Source: JAYZDP01 sp036337765 | GTDB taxonomy: Bacteria > Acidobacteriota > Thermoanaerobaculia > Multivoradales > Multivoraceae | Length of the DNA: 36,955 bases | Reading direction: 5' to 3' | NCBI GenBank assembly: GCA_036337765.1 | Contig: JAYZDP010000031.1 | Coordinates: 1 to 36,955 of the forward strand | Shown: one piece after another, positions 1 to 10,616 of the stretch | Layout of the letters: each line of letters starts with the position of its first letter | How positions within the stretch are numbered: the stretch's first letter is position 1 | The notes under the pieces: model-generated | What the model was told of the DNA's origin: nothing | Databases searched by the model: none | The model's input: only the letters and a program-made list of their open reading frames with translations | Translations under genes and position numbers: made by a program

Positions 1-9
1 GCCCACTCC

Positions 10-372
10 TCACACGGAAGGATCGTTGATGCCATCGACCCAGACGCGGACCTTGGTGTCGCCCTCTGTGACGCTCACCATGTCGCCGTCGCCGTACTCG
101 GCGAGCGCACGCACCGCGGCAGCGAGGTCGAGTTCTTCTTCCGAGCCCGAGAACAGCGCGTCGAGCACCTCGAAGGGAAACTTGACATCGACCTGGGCAC
201 CGCCATCACGATGCTCGGTGGTCTTGGCGATCAGGTAGTCGTCCTCCTTCGCCACGCGTACGGTCTCGTCCTCAGACTCGGCCGTGACGAAGACCGTGTC
301 GTCCGACTCGCGCTCCTCGGTCCAGAAATCACGTAGATCCTCGATGTCGATGCCGACGTCGTTGAGCTCCAT
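10..372 (-). CDS. Small acidic protein, uncharacterised; related in motif to its upstream neighbour
   Basis: This 120-residue acidic protein has no signal peptide or membrane segment, so it is probably cytoplasmic. Residues 61-73 (VDVKFPFEVLDAL) fit the pattern of a short beta strand followed by FP and a hydrophobic helix. The 68-residue protein encoded just upstream has the same pattern (VSVNFPLTLIEKAIG). The C-terminus (VTEGDTKVRVWVD) resembles the strand that precedes that motif in the neighbour, which suggests the two share an ancestor. The gene starts 6 bp after the stop of that neighbour, so the two are very likely co-transcribed and translated together. Similar short strand-plus-helix proteins occur in Acidobacteria, often annotated as SHOCT-like or hypothetical; that link is from memory and unverified. 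Function unknown. Confidence 0.75.
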   Translation of the reverse strand: MELNDVGIDIEDLRDFWTEERESDDTVFVTAESEDETVRVAKEDDYLIAKTTEHRDGGAQVDVKFPFEVLDALFSGSEEELDLAAAVRALAEYGDGDMVSVTEGDTKVRVWVDGINDPSV

Positions 373-378
373 CTTGAC

Positions 379-585
379 TTATTCGTCGACCTCTGCGGGG
401 ATCAGCCCGATGGCCTTCTCGATCAGCGTGAGCGGAAAGTTGACACTGACCTCGACCGGGTCGCTGCCGCCTTCGCTGACGCGAACGTGAAACCAACGCT
501 TCTGAGCGAGCAGGGCCGGAGCGCAGAGCAGAAGCGCCAGGCAGGCGAGGAGTGCGACGTGGCCACGAAACTTGGAATTCGGCAT
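379..585 (-). CDS. Small exported protein, uncharacterised
   Basis: This 68-residue protein starts at MPNSKF. The longer open frame upstream is the antisense shadow of the DUF1501 gene. The chosen ATG has a purine-rich ribosome site (AAGGGGAA, about 5 bp away). Residues 7-28 form a signal peptide or membrane anchor ending in ALLAQ. The rest, about 40 residues, is a beta strand (WFHVRVSEGG), a second strand and the motif VNFPLTLIEKAIGLIP, which resembles the core of the 120-residue protein encoded 6 bp downstream. It lies 59 bp after the DUF1501 stop in the same direction. In that gap an 8-bp direct repeat (CCCTTCAA at 593 and 611 on the plus strand) duplicates part of the ribosome site. Function unknown; probably periplasmic or membrane-tethered. 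Confidence 0.7.
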   Translation of the reverse strand: MPNSKFRGHVALLACLALLLCAPALLAQKRWFHVRVSEGGSDPVEVSVNFPLTLIEKAIGLIPAEVDE

Positions 586-644
586 TGGGTTCCCCTTCAA
601 GGACTGTCTTCCCTTCAAAGAACGGTGCGGGGAGGCCGAAAGTT

Positions 645-1920
645 TCAAGTGCGGCGAAAAAGAGACTTTGTCGGGCGGCCCTGCCAGCCCGGAAAAATCG
701 AGTCCGTATCTCCCACGCCCAGATGGGTGTGCGCCAGCTGAGCGAAGACCGAGCGAAAATCGGTCGTCACCGGTAGGTCGCGGCCCTGGTAGAGGGCGTC
801 CTCGTCGAGACTCTCGAAGCTGCCGTGCACACGGCCCCCAGCGACCTCGTCGCCAAGCACGAACAGGCACGATCCATGGCCGTGATCGGTTCCGGCGGCG
901 CCGTTTTCGCGCACGGTGCGCCCGAACTCGGTCATGGTCGTGACCACCACGTTCGAACGGTGTTGGCCGAGATCGGTCCAGAAGGCCGAGATCGATCGCG
1001 ACAGATCCTCGACCCGGCGCGAGAACGTCCCGTTCGTCGTGCCCTGCTGCACGTGGGTGTCCCAACCGCCGGTCTCGGTGAAGGCCAGCTCGAGACCGAC
1101 ATCGGCCTTGACGAGCTGCGCGACCTGCCGCAACGACTCGCCCAGAGGGCTGCGGGGATACTGGGCGCCAAGAACCGGTTGATAGGTGTCCAGGTCTAGC
1201 TCGGCCAGCAGCTTCACGGCGTCGAAGGTATCGCCGCCCGTGTCACGCAGGAGATCCTGCGAGGCCTCTGCGTAGAGCGCCTCGAACCCCTGGCCGACCA
1301 CGCTCGAGGCGCCCAGCGCCCCGGGCAGGCGCACCTGGAAGTCCTCCAGCCGCTCGAGGGCCACGGCAGGGTGGTCACCGTAGAAGGCGCGCGGCAGCGC
1401 GGGAGTCATCGCCACCGATCGGAACGGCGACGCCTCGTGGCCCAGAAGTCCACTGACGCGATTCAGCCAGCCGGTCGCCGTACCCTTGCGGCCCGGCGTG
1501 CCGCTCTCCATGTAGTCCTGCGCGTCGAAGTGCGAGCGCGTCGGATCGGGAGAGCCCACCTGATGCACGATCGCGAGCCTGCCGTCGCTCCACAGCGGAC
1601 GTAGCGACCCGAACCCGGGATGCAACCCGAAGCCGTTACCGAGGTCGATCGCCCGCTCGTCACCGCCCGAGCGCGCTCCGGGCATGGACAGCCGCGGCCT
1701 GTACTTGCGCAGCAGCCGCTCCTCTTCCAGTGGCGGCACGGCCATGAGCCCATCCATCGCACCGCGCTGAAAGATCGACACCAGAACCTTGCGACGGCCA
1801 CCGGCGGGCTCCGGCGCGGCGAAAGCGGCTCGGGTGAGAAAGGCCGGCCCCCCCGCCATCGAGCCAAGGGAGACGACACTCAGGCCGCCAGCTTTGAGAA
1901 ACGAACGTCGGTTGATCATG
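645..1920 (-). CDS. DUF1501 domain protein, Tat-exported
   Basis: The product is about 424 residues and belongs to the DUF1501 family, which is related to alkaline phosphatase-fold sulfatases and whose reaction is unknown. The N-terminus INRRSFLKAGG is a twin-arginine signal followed by a hydrophobic stretch ending near AAFAAPEP, so it is exported folded. Family-like segments include FQRGAMDGL, HQVGSPDPTRSHFDAQDYMESG, TETGGWDTHVQQG, TEFGRTVRENGAAGTDHGHG and the C-terminal FPGWQGRPT. The frame also opens at a GTG two codons upstream, but a GGGAGG site lies 5-6 bp before the ATG and overlaps that GTG, so ATG is preferred. It follows the DUF1800 gene by 9 bp. DUF1800 and DUF1501 genes are commonly paired, and the two products are assumed to work together in the envelope. 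Confidence 0.9.
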
Positions 1921-1929
1921 GCCACCTCC

Positions 1930-3864
<1,935 letters not shown>

Positions 3865-3918
3865 TCTCGTCTCCTCCTCAACTGAAACAGACGGCAGCGC
3901 CAAAACTTGCGTTCCACC

Positions 3919-3932
3919 TTAGTATTCGCACG
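3919..3932 (+). promoter_or_regulatory. Possible -10 element placing transcription start at the M20 start codon
   Basis: TAGTAT at 3920-3925 is a good -10 match and ends 7 bp before the ATG at 3933. A transcript starting at the usual distance would begin at or next to the start codon, giving a leaderless mRNA. This agrees with the absence of any purine-rich ribosome site upstream of that ATG. No convincing -35 is visible. Confidence 0.3.
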
Positions 3933-5264
3933 ATGACCCGCAGGTACTGTTGCATCGCGTTGGCGCTCGTGCTCGCTTCGGCACTTCAAGCCGAAGATCT
4001 CGATGGGCGCGTCGATCGCGAGCTCCCCGCCCTGGTCGAGATCTACGAGCGCCTTCACGCCCGCCCCGAGCTCTCCTATCAGGAGGCAGAAACCGCCGCC
4101 TTCATCGCGGACGAGCTCGAAACGCTCGGCTTCGAAGTAACCCGCAGAGTCGGCCGCTACCGCGAGCCCCAACTAGTCTCCCACGGCCTGGTGGGCGTGA
4201 TGGCCAACGGCCCGGGACCGACAGTACTGGTCAGGACCGACCTCGACGGCCTGCCGGTCGAGGAGAAGACAGGCCTGCCCTACGCCAGCCGCCACACCGG
4301 CACCGGCCTGGACGGCGCCGCAGTCGCGACCATGCACGCCTGCGGCCACGACCTGCACATGACGTCGTTCATCGGCACGGCGCGTCTTCTGGCAGAGCAG
4401 AAGGCTCAGTGGCGGGGCACGCTAGTCATGATCGGCCAACCGGCCGAAGAGCGCGGCGCTGGGGCTTTGGCGCTACTCGACGACGGGCTCTTCGAGCGCT
4501 TCCCGAAGCCCGAGATGGCGCTGGCACTGCACGCGCACGCGGGGCTCGCATCTGGCACCGTCGGCCTGGCGTCGGGCTACTCCATGGCCAATGTGGACAC
4601 GGTCGATATCCACGTGGCGGGCCGCGGCGGACACGGCGCCTATCCGCACACCACCAAAGACCCGGTCACCCTGGCGGCGCAGATCATCACCAACCTGCAG
4701 ACCATCGTCAGCCGCCAGATCTCGCCCTTCGACCCGGCGGTGGTAACTGTGGGATCGATCCACGGCGGCACGCAGCACAACGTCATCCCCGATCGTGTCG
4801 ACCTGCAGCTCACGGTGCGCTCGTACAAGCCCGAGGTGCGTGAGCAGCTACTGGCGGCGATCAAGCGCACCGCCATCGAAACGGCCCGCTCGGCGGGCTT
4901 CCCGGACGAGCTCTTGCCGCAAACGAGCATTCGCGATCGCTACACGCCGGCCAACTACAACGACCCCGACCTCCTAGATCGCCTGGCGGCCATCTGGAGC
5001 GAAGCGCTGGGAGACGACGCGATCGAGTGGGTGGAGCCGGTGATGGCCGGCGAAGATTTCGCACGCTACGGCATGAGCGCCGAGATCCCGACCGTTCTTT
5101 TCTGGCTCGGGGCGGTCGATCCCGCGAGGATCCGTGCGGCTCGACAACGTGGCGAGGTCCTGCCGTCGCGTCACTCGAGCGGCTTCGCACCGTTGCCGGG
5201 CCCGGCTATCCGGACCGGAGTCGAGGCTATGACGTCCGCCGTCCTCGACTTGCTGGCGCCCTAG
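3933..5264 (+). CDS. Exported M20D-family amidohydrolase (hippurate/IAA-amino acid hydrolase type)
   Basis: This 443-residue metallo-hydrolase probably cleaves N-acyl amino acids or related amides. Residues 1-20 form a signal peptide (CCIALALVLASALQA), placing it in the periplasm, whereas many relatives are cytoplasmic. Family motifs: LHARPELSYQE at 41-51, VLVRTDLDGLPVEE at 98-111, MHACGHDLHMTSF at 134-146 with C137 and H139 as metal ligands, GQPAEERGAG at 168-177 with the catalytic Glu pair, the H200 region, GRGGHGAYPHTTKDP in the lid domain, HNVIPDRV, and VMAGEDFARYG near the C-terminus followed by SRHSSGFAP with the last His ligand. The length is normal. No ribosome site is visible, and a -10-like TAGTAT sits just upstream. 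Its stop lies 4 bp from the convergent MFS fragment. Confidence 0.9.
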   Translation: MTRRYCCIALALVLASALQAEDLDGRVDRELPALVEIYERLHARPELSYQEAETAAFIADELETLGFEVTRRVGRYREPQLVSHGLVGVMANGPGPTVLVRTDLDGLPVEEKTGLPYASRHTGTGLDGAAVATMHACGHDLHMTSFIGTARLLAEQKAQWRGTLVMIGQPAEERGAGALALLDDGLFERFPKPEMALALHAHAGLASGTVGLASGYSMANVDTVDIHVAGRGGHGAYPHTTKDPVTLAAQIITNLQTIVSRQISPFDPAVVTVGSIHGGTQHNVIPDRVDLQLTVRSYKPEVREQLLAAIKRTAIETARSAGFPDELLPQTSIRDRYTPANYNDPDLLDRLAAIWSEALGDDAIEWVEPVMAGEDFARYGMSAEIPTVLFWLGAVDPARIRAARQRGEVLPSRHSSGFAPLPGPAIRTGVEAMTSAVLDLLAP

Positions 5265-5268
5265 GGGG

Positions 5269-5806
5269 TCAGGCAGCCGTCGACTCGCCTTCTTCGGCGC
5301 CCCTTCTCGGCGCTACGAAGACGAGCAGCAAGATCGGCACGATCGCGATCAGGCCGTCGAGCTGCAGGGTCCGGCCGTAGCCAGAGCTTCCAGCCATCGT
5401 CCCCTGCCAGGCACTCGAGTAGGTGTTCGCCAGGTTCGACAGCGCCATGTAGCCGGTAAACTGGGTGCCCGCGACCGCCCTGTTCGTGAGCCCCATGAAG
5501 ACGGCGTTGATCGTGCCGTACTGCAGGCCGTTGGCGAAGGAGGCGAAGATCCCGGCCACCGTGTAGGCCATCAAGGACAGGCCCTCCACGCCGTCGCCGG
5601 TGAGCTGGGAGGCGATATAGAGGTTCGGAGGGATGGTTAGCGCGAACCACATCGCCGCGGCCTTGCGGTGGCCGATGCGATCCGAGATCAATCCCCCCAG
5701 CACGCAGCCGATCGCACTCGCGATATTGGAAACGAGCGAGAAGGTGGCGATCTGCCCCTGGTCCATCCCGAGATCGACGCGCATGGTTATGCCGACCGTC
5801 AGATCG
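5269..5806 (-). pseudogene. C-terminal half of an MFS transporter (PAT/AmpG-like), 5' part missing
   Basis: About 178 residues match the second half of a major facilitator transporter. They begin within a first helix (LTVGITMRVDLGMDQGQIATFS), then the motif A-like loop GGLISDRIGHRKA, then four more hydrophobic segments. The segment FMGLTNRAVAGTQFTGYMALSNLANTYSSAW, split here only by reading, resembles the PAT/AmpG branch. The N-terminal six helices are absent. Upstream of about 5806 the DNA is instead the sense strand of a DUF5916-type gene in another frame, so the first 20 residues of the open frame (GLERRRAPRPRRLGG) are not MFS sequence. A deletion that removed the 3' part of the DUF5916 gene and the 5' part of the transporter explains this; an assembly chimera is the alternative. 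Confidence 0.7.
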
Positions 5807-6320
5807 CAAACTCGGCCACCCAGCCGTCGGGGGCGCGGCGCGCGGCGACGTTCCAGACCCCATCCCACTCCTTCAAGACATTGCGCCCCTCGTCGGTGAT
5901 CAGAGCGTCGAAGCGCGCGCCGTTGACGTTGGTCTCGAAGGTGTAGGCGTTGCGCCTGTCGGCGAAGGTGTCGAGCACCACGGCGACAGAGTCGTCGCGA
6001 TACAGCGGTGCGTCGCGTTCCATTTCCTTCGAGACGAACGCGGCCGGCGACCCGTCAAGACAGTAGACGCCGATGTAGATCGTGTTCTCGCTGTAGACCA
6101 CGCGGAACACGGTCCTCTCGGTGGCCGCCGCGAGCTCGTCGGGCTCACGCTGGATGAACCCGGTGGCCGGTGCCGCCTCGGACCACGCCGATTCGGTCAA
6201 GTGGCCGTCGACCGTCATCTGCTCGCTCGTGCGATGCGCAGCAACGGACTTGGCCGTCGACTGCCCCGACACGGGCAGGGCGATCGCGCAGATTGCCGCG
6301 ACCGCCGGAATCAGCTTCAT
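5799..6320 (-). pseudogene. N-terminal (CBM9-like) domain of a DUF5916-type exported protein, truncated
   Basis: This 173-residue frame begins with a signal peptide (LIPAVAAICAIALPVSGQS). A CBM9-like domain typical of the N-terminus of DUF5916 proteins follows: MTVDGHLTESAWSEA, ATGFIQREPDE, TVFRVVYSENTIYIGVYC, RDDSVAVVLDTFADRRNAYTFETNVNGARFDALI, and WDGVWNVAARRAPDGWVAEFAI. Intact members continue for several hundred residues into a beta-barrel-like domain. Here the frame ends in TGA at 5799 immediately after EFAI, exactly where the DNA switches to MFS coding sequence in a different frame. The product would be a lone secreted domain. No good ribosome site was seen before the ATG. Confidence 0.75.
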
Positions 6321-6360
6321 CTGGTTGGGCGCCGAACGGCGGGAGGTTGGGCGCCCGCAA

Positions 6361-6789
6361 TCAGAAGGGGCCCGGGAGCGAACCGTCGCCGCGGACCTCG
6401 ATCGACTGCACCCGAGAAGTCACCACGCGAAGGCCCTCGGCACAGATCTCCATGCGCAGGCCGGCGCCGATCCAGCCCTGCTTCAAGAGGCTCCCACCGA
6501 AGCTCGAGCCCTCCAGCAAGGCCGGGGTCGGATGGGGAAAGTAGCTCCCGCCCTGCACCAAGATCCGCAGGCTGCGCGGATCGAGAACCGTGATCTCGTA
6601 GGCTGTGTTCTCGGTGTGAACCACCAGCGGCGAGATCGGATCGAGGTGCTCCACTGACAGTCCACCGCGCCCGGCGACCTCTTCCGCGAAGCCGTGCAGA
6701 GTGCACCGGCGCGGAACGGCGCTCTCGCCCGTCTCGGTCCCGCTGGCGGGCTTCAGGTACTGGATTCTGCTGTCTGTGGTCTCAGACAT
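6361..6789 (-). CDS. Conserved hypothetical protein, 142 aa
   Basis: This 142-residue soluble protein has no signal peptide. After a variable polar N-terminus (about 45 residues) it has a compact beta-rich core: LVVHTENTAYEITVLDPRSLRILVQGG, SYFPHPTPALLEGSSFGGSLLKQGWIGAGLRMEI and VVTSRVQSIEV. This pattern (residues that set a positional value, then GGS, then a final TSxVxSI strand) recurs in unannotated proteins I recall from Acidobacteria and Planctomycetes, but I know of no function. It lies 40 bp upstream of the truncated DUF5916 gene in the same direction and is divergent from a broken small gene across 108 bp. Codon use looks ordinary, so it is probably a real gene. Confidence 0.7.
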   Translation of the reverse strand: MSETTDSRIQYLKPASGTETGESAVPRRCTLHGFAEEVAGRGGLSVEHLDPISPLVVHTENTAYEITVLDPRSLRILVQGGSYFPHPTPALLEGSSFGGSLLKQGWIGAGLRMEICAEGLRVVTSRVQSIEVRGDGSLPGPF

Positions 6790-6897
6790 GAGCTACCCCG
6801 ACCGGCCCAGCTACTCTACACGACCGTTCGTTGTCGGCCGCGAGTCCAGGCTCACCGTGACAAACTCCATTCACACTGGAGCGTCACGGAGAAGCCC

Positions 6898-7241
6898 ATG
6901 AAGACTATTCTCCAGCTCGCGATCGTCGGCGCGCTCATCTAGCTCACCGTCACGCGTTTGGTCCCCTGGCTACAGTCACAGGGCGAAGGCCTTGGCAGCA
7001 CTGGCTCGCGAGGTGGCACGACCAACAGTGCCTGCGTCGAAGCAACGAGGGGGGCCATCGACACCTTCACCTCCCAGTTCAGGAGCTTCAAGCCGCCGGT
7101 CGACGTTGGCGACTGGGATGACGTGGTCCTCAAGATCGACGACCGTGTAGCGATGGCCGAGAACAGGTGCGCCTGTGCACAGCCATCCTGCGACTCGAGT
7201 ACATCAACCTCGCCGCCGCGCAGGCCCGCGAGGGTAACTAG
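6898..7241 (+). pseudogene. Small membrane-anchored protein broken by an in-frame TAG and a probable frameshift
   Basis: A start codon at 6898 with GGAGAAG just upstream opens MKTILQLAIVGALI, a typical membrane anchor. TAG at 6940-6942 then interrupts it. The same frame continues as protein-like sequence for about 75 codons: LTVTRLVPWLQSQG, a stretch with CVEATRGAIDTFTSQFRSF, PPVDVGDWDDVVLKIDDRVAMAENRCACAQPSC. Near 7185 the coding signal appears to move to another frame (ILRLEYINLAAAQAREGN) that ends in TAG at 7239. The Cys pattern (C, later CxC and SC) suggests a small periplasmic protein with a disulfide-bonded domain. A TTG at 6958 could start a shorter product lacking the anchor. Family not recognised. 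The calls of nonsense mutation and frameshift are inferences from frame continuity. Confidence 0.45.
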
Positions 7242-7250
7242 CGGGGGCCG

Positions 7251-8252
7251 CTACTCGTCTCGGGTGGCGAGGAGGCGGCGGCGCCAGTCTGCGACGGCTC
7301 GGCCAATGAGCTCGGGGTGGTCTTCCTGGACGAAGTGAAGGCCGGGGCCGAGGAAGGTCGATTGGATGTTCTTCAGGTTCTGCGAGAAGAACGTCGCCAC
7401 GGCCTCACCGTTGAGAGCGCCCGGCGTCGCCCATAGATGAAGCATCGGGGTCTCGGTCTCGAGCATCCAGCGACCGATCGCTCCGACCACACGCGTGGTA
7501 TCGACCGGATCGCCACCGATCGGCAGCTCGCGCGGCCACAGCAGAGTCGGCTTGCGGGAGGCCGGCTCGACATACGGCGCACGGTAGGCCTCGCGCTCCG
7601 CTTCGGTCAGATCGCGCACGATCGCGCCGGGCAGGACCTGCTCGACGAAAACGTTCTGCTCGATGATCAGCTGTTGGCCCTGCACAGGATCGCGGAAGGC
7701 AGCGAAGAGCCCCCCAGGCCCGCCCATCTGGTCGATGCTCGGCATCGGAAACGCCGGCGGCACCAGCGCCTCCATGAAGGCCACTCCCGCGACCCGGTCC
7801 TCGTGTCGCGACGCCCAGTCGAAGCCCAGGACCGACCCCCAGTCGTGAATGACCAACGTCACATCGTCGCCGAGCTGCATCTTGTCGAGGAAGACGTCGA
7901 GGTACTTGCGATGATCGACGTAGCGATAGTCGATGTCGGGCTTCTCAGATTTGCCCATGCCGATCAGATCGACGGCGATGCAGCGCCCGGAGTCCGCCAG
8001 GTGCGGAATCACGTTGCGCCACAGGTACGACGACGTCGGATTTCCGTGCAGAAACACCACCGCCGGGCCCTCCCCGACCTCGATGTAGTGCATCTTCGAA
8101 TCGAGCACCTCGACGAAGCGAGACTCGAACGGGAAGTCGGCCGAGATCTCTAGTGGTCCGGGCTTGGGAGGCAGCTGGGCCGACGTCGTCGGAGCCTGGG
8201 CGGCCAAGCACGACCAGAGGCAGATAGAGCCAAGGGCGGGTCGGATCGACAT
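7251..8252 (-). CDS. Exported haloalkane dehalogenase-like alpha/beta hydrolase (HLD-II/DhaA type)
   Basis: This 333-residue alpha/beta hydrolase closely follows subfamily II haloalkane dehalogenases, which hydrolyse carbon-halogen bonds. The expected active-site set is visible: HGNPTSSYLW (N71, halide binding), HDWGS (D137 nucleophile, W138 halide binding), FMEALVPP (E161 catalytic acid) and GPGLHFVQEDHPELIG (H306 base). The segment IIEQNVFVEQVLPGAIVRDLTEAE matches the DhaA cap. Compared with DhaA it has an N-terminal extension of about 30 residues resembling a signal peptide (ICLWSCLAAQAPTTSAQ); known enzymes of this type are mostly cytoplasmic, so export is unusual. The true substrate could be another ester or epoxide. 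Its stop is 10 bp from the end of the convergent broken gene. Confidence 0.85.
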   Translation of the reverse strand: MSIRPALGSICLWSCLAAQAPTTSAQLPPKPGPLEISADFPFESRFVEVLDSKMHYIEVGEGPAVVFLHGNPTSSYLWRNVIPHLADSGRCIAVDLIGMGKSEKPDIDYRYVDHRKYLDVFLDKMQLGDDVTLVIHDWGSVLGFDWASRHEDRVAGVAFMEALVPPAFPMPSIDQMGGPGGLFAAFRDPVQGQQLIIEQNVFVEQVLPGAIVRDLTEAEREAYRAPYVEPASRKPTLLWPRELPIGGDPVDTTRVVGAIGRWMLETETPMLHLWATPGALNGEAVATFFSQNLKNIQSTFLGPGLHFVQEDHPELIGRAVADWRRRLLATRDE

Positions 8253-8277
8253 GAACGGAAGTCTAGCGCCGCCAGCC

Positions 8278-10524
8278 CTAGAACTGCAGTCGTAGCGAGA
8301 GGCTGACGTCGCGACCCGGCATCGGCACCTGGTCCTTGACGAACGAGGTGTGCACTCGCACCTCTGCGTCGGTCAGGTTGCGGCCGCGCAGCAGCACATC
8401 GTAGATCTGCTCGCCGGCGATGAACCGATGGCTGTAGCTCGCGTTGACGACCGTCGATCCGGCGGTCGTCGTTTCGCCGGTGGCCAGGCGATCCTGCTCG
8501 TCGCGGCGGCGCCACTCCAGCCGTGCGTGGGTGCGCTCGCCGTGAAAGTGCAGCCCGGCGCCGTAGCCGAGCGGTGGAATACGCGGCAGCGCCTGACCGC
8601 GCCCGGTCTGCTCGGCGCGCACGTAGTCGGCGAAGAGCTTGAGATCGAGGTGGTGGCGATCTGTGCCGAAAACCTCGATTGAGGTCTCGACTTCGCCGCC
8701 TCGAAACTCGGCATCCGTCTGACGGTAGTGAGCGACCGGGAACCCGTCGATCTCGGCGCCGGCGACGTCGGGAAAGATGAAGTCGTCGAAGTCCTGAGCG
8801 AAGAGTGCGAGCTCACCGGTGAGCCGCCCGCGGCTGCCTTCGACCGACACGTCGACGCCGACACTCGATTCGGGCCGCAGGGTCGGATCGCCGATCTCGA
8901 AGGCGTTGGTGGCGGCGTGCACACCGTGCGAGTACAGCTCCTGCCCGTTGGGAAACTTGTGGGCGCGCGCCAGCGACACGCTGACCGCCGACTCCCCCCC
9001 GGTGCGTACGACGGCGCCGGCCGACGCGCTGAAGTCGCCGAAGCTCCGATCGGAGATCGCCGCCGGCGCGGCTGCGACATCGCGGTTGTCGTAGCGGCCG
9101 CCTAGCTCGAGGCTGACCCGTCCGAAATCGATCTGTTCGAACGCGAAGACAGCCCAGTCGCGAGTGTCGGTGGGCGGAAGGAACGCTTCGAGCCCCTCGG
9201 CGGACAGTTCCTGGCTGCTGAACTGGGCTCCCACCGACCCCGAGAGGCGGCCGTGACGCTTCTGAATCAGCTCGGCGCGCGCCTCGAAGTAGTCGTTGAA
9301 GAAGACAGTCGCGACCTCTCCATGATCGAGCTCGGAGTGCTCGTAGTCTGTGAGACCCGCGCGCAGTCGCAGCCCGCGGAAGGTCCCGAACGGCTTGGTC
9401 ACCTCACCCTGCACGTCGAAGCGTTGCTGGCGCATGTCGATACGCACCCCGGGCTCGACCGGCAGCCCATAGTCCGACTCGAAGCCGGCGACCGACATCC
9501 CGAGCGAGCCCCGGCCGAAGAACCGAGTGCCGCCGACGCTCGCACTGTTGGTGTGGTTGTCGCTGTTCGCCAACGACCCCCCTCCGGACTCTCCGCCAAG
9601 CTGGCGCGGCCCTGCGATCTCGTAGTCTCCGGCATCGGTCACGACGCCGTCGATGTGCCATGCCCATTCCCCGCCGCCTCCGTCGAGAGCCAGCGAGCCG
9701 CGTCGTTCGCCAGACACCGACCCCAGCCCGATTTCGACTCGCCCGCTCAGCGGCAGGTTGCGACGAAAGGCCGGAATCCGCCCGTCCTCCACGTTGACCA
9801 CCCCGCCAATTGCACTCGAGCCGTAGAGCAGCGTCGCGGGGCCACGCAGCACCTCGACTCGGTGCACCGTCGCCGGATCGATCGTCACGCCATGGTCTGG
9901 GCTGGTCGACGACGCGTCTCCGGTGCCCATCCCGCCCGTCAGCATCCGCACCCGGTCACCCTCCAGGCCACGGATCACCGGACGGCTCGCACCCTGCGCG
10001 AACGAGGTAGCCGCGATCCCGGGCTCGTCGGCCAGCGTCTCACCGAGGGTCGCCTGGCGCGCGATGTCGAGGTCTTCGCCCGTGACCACGGTCGTCGGAG
10101 ACGCGATCTCGAGCCGACTACGTAGCTCGGGGCTGGCGCTGACGACGAGCTCCTCCGAGTGGGTCACCACGTGCAACTGAATCTCGACCTCAGCGGTCTG
10201 GCCCGCGGCCACCTCGACCCGCGACACGCCGTGACCCTGCACTGGGCTCGACACCACGACCAGATAGCTGCCGGGAGCGACCTCCGTGAAGCTGAACGAT
10301 CCGTCGGTGGCCACCTCGACCTTGAGCCGAAGGTCTGGAAGCGTGGCCTCCGCACCCTTCGGCGGGGCGCCGTCAGAGCCCATCGCGCGCCCGACGATTA
10401 CGCCTAGCAGCTGCGCTGCTACAGGAGCGGCAGCCGCCCCCAGTGAGACCCATGTGGCAACGGCGACGAGACCTACCGCTCGTCGCGCCAAGGCAGCGTC
10501 TCTCACATGTGTAACCCATCTCAT
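8278..10524 (-). CDS. TonB-dependent outer-membrane receptor, ZnuD-like
   Basis: This receptor is about 748 residues, counted from MRWVTH, which is followed by a signal peptide ending AAAAPVAAQ; a GGAGG lies 9 bp upstream. The frame extends 84 codons further but that part is low-complexity and lies over the upstream gene. First comes a carboxypeptidase-regulatory-like Ig domain (GVIVGRAM to VEIQL), then a plug (SPTTVVTGEDLD, IRGLEGDRVRML, GTGDASSTSPDHGVTIDP, VEVLRGPATLLYGSSAIGGVVNV), then the barrel, ending in LSLRLQF. The DASSTSPDH plug and the HAATNAFEIGDPTLRPE segment resemble ZnuD-type zinc receptors; the metal is an inference. No Zur-like operator was seen upstream. A small His-rich gene lies directly upstream in the same direction. 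Confidence 0.85.
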   Translation of the reverse strand: MRWVTHVRDAALARRAVGLVAVATWVSLGAAAAPVAAQLLGVIVGRAMGSDGAPPKGAEATLPDLRLKVEVATDGSFSFTEVAPGSYLVVVSSPVQGHGVSRVEVAAGQTAEVEIQLHVVTHSEELVVSASPELRSRLEIASPTTVVTGEDLDIARQATLGETLADEPGIAATSFAQGASRPVIRGLEGDRVRMLTGGMGTGDASSTSPDHGVTIDPATVHRVEVLRGPATLLYGSSAIGGVVNVEDGRIPAFRRNLPLSGRVEIGLGSVSGERRGSLALDGGGGEWAWHIDGVVTDAGDYEIAGPRQLGGESGGGSLANSDNHTNSASVGGTRFFGRGSLGMSVAGFESDYGLPVEPGVRIDMRQQRFDVQGEVTKPFGTFRGLRLRAGLTDYEHSELDHGEVATVFFNDYFEARAELIQKRHGRLSGSVGAQFSSQELSAEGLEAFLPPTDTRDWAVFAFEQIDFGRVSLELGGRYDNRDVAAAPAAISDRSFGDFSASAGAVVRTGGESAVSVSLARAHKFPNGQELYSHGVHAATNAFEIGDPTLRPESSVGVDVSVEGSRGRLTGELALFAQDFDDFIFPDVAGAEIDGFPVAHYRQTDAEFRGGEVETSIEVFGTDRHHLDLKLFADYVRAEQTGRGQALPRIPPLGYGAGLHFHGERTHARLEWRRRDEQDRLATGETTTAGSTVVNASYSHRFIAGEQIYDVLLRGRNLTDAEVRVHTSFVKDQVPMPGRDVSLSLRLQF

Positions 10525-10616
10525 GTTGCCCAGCCTCCGCGCTCTCCCGAGCAGCGCAGTACCCATCCAGATCGTCTCCGGACCGCTCAATCGGCCGCGG
10601 GGCTCCCTGCAGGTGT

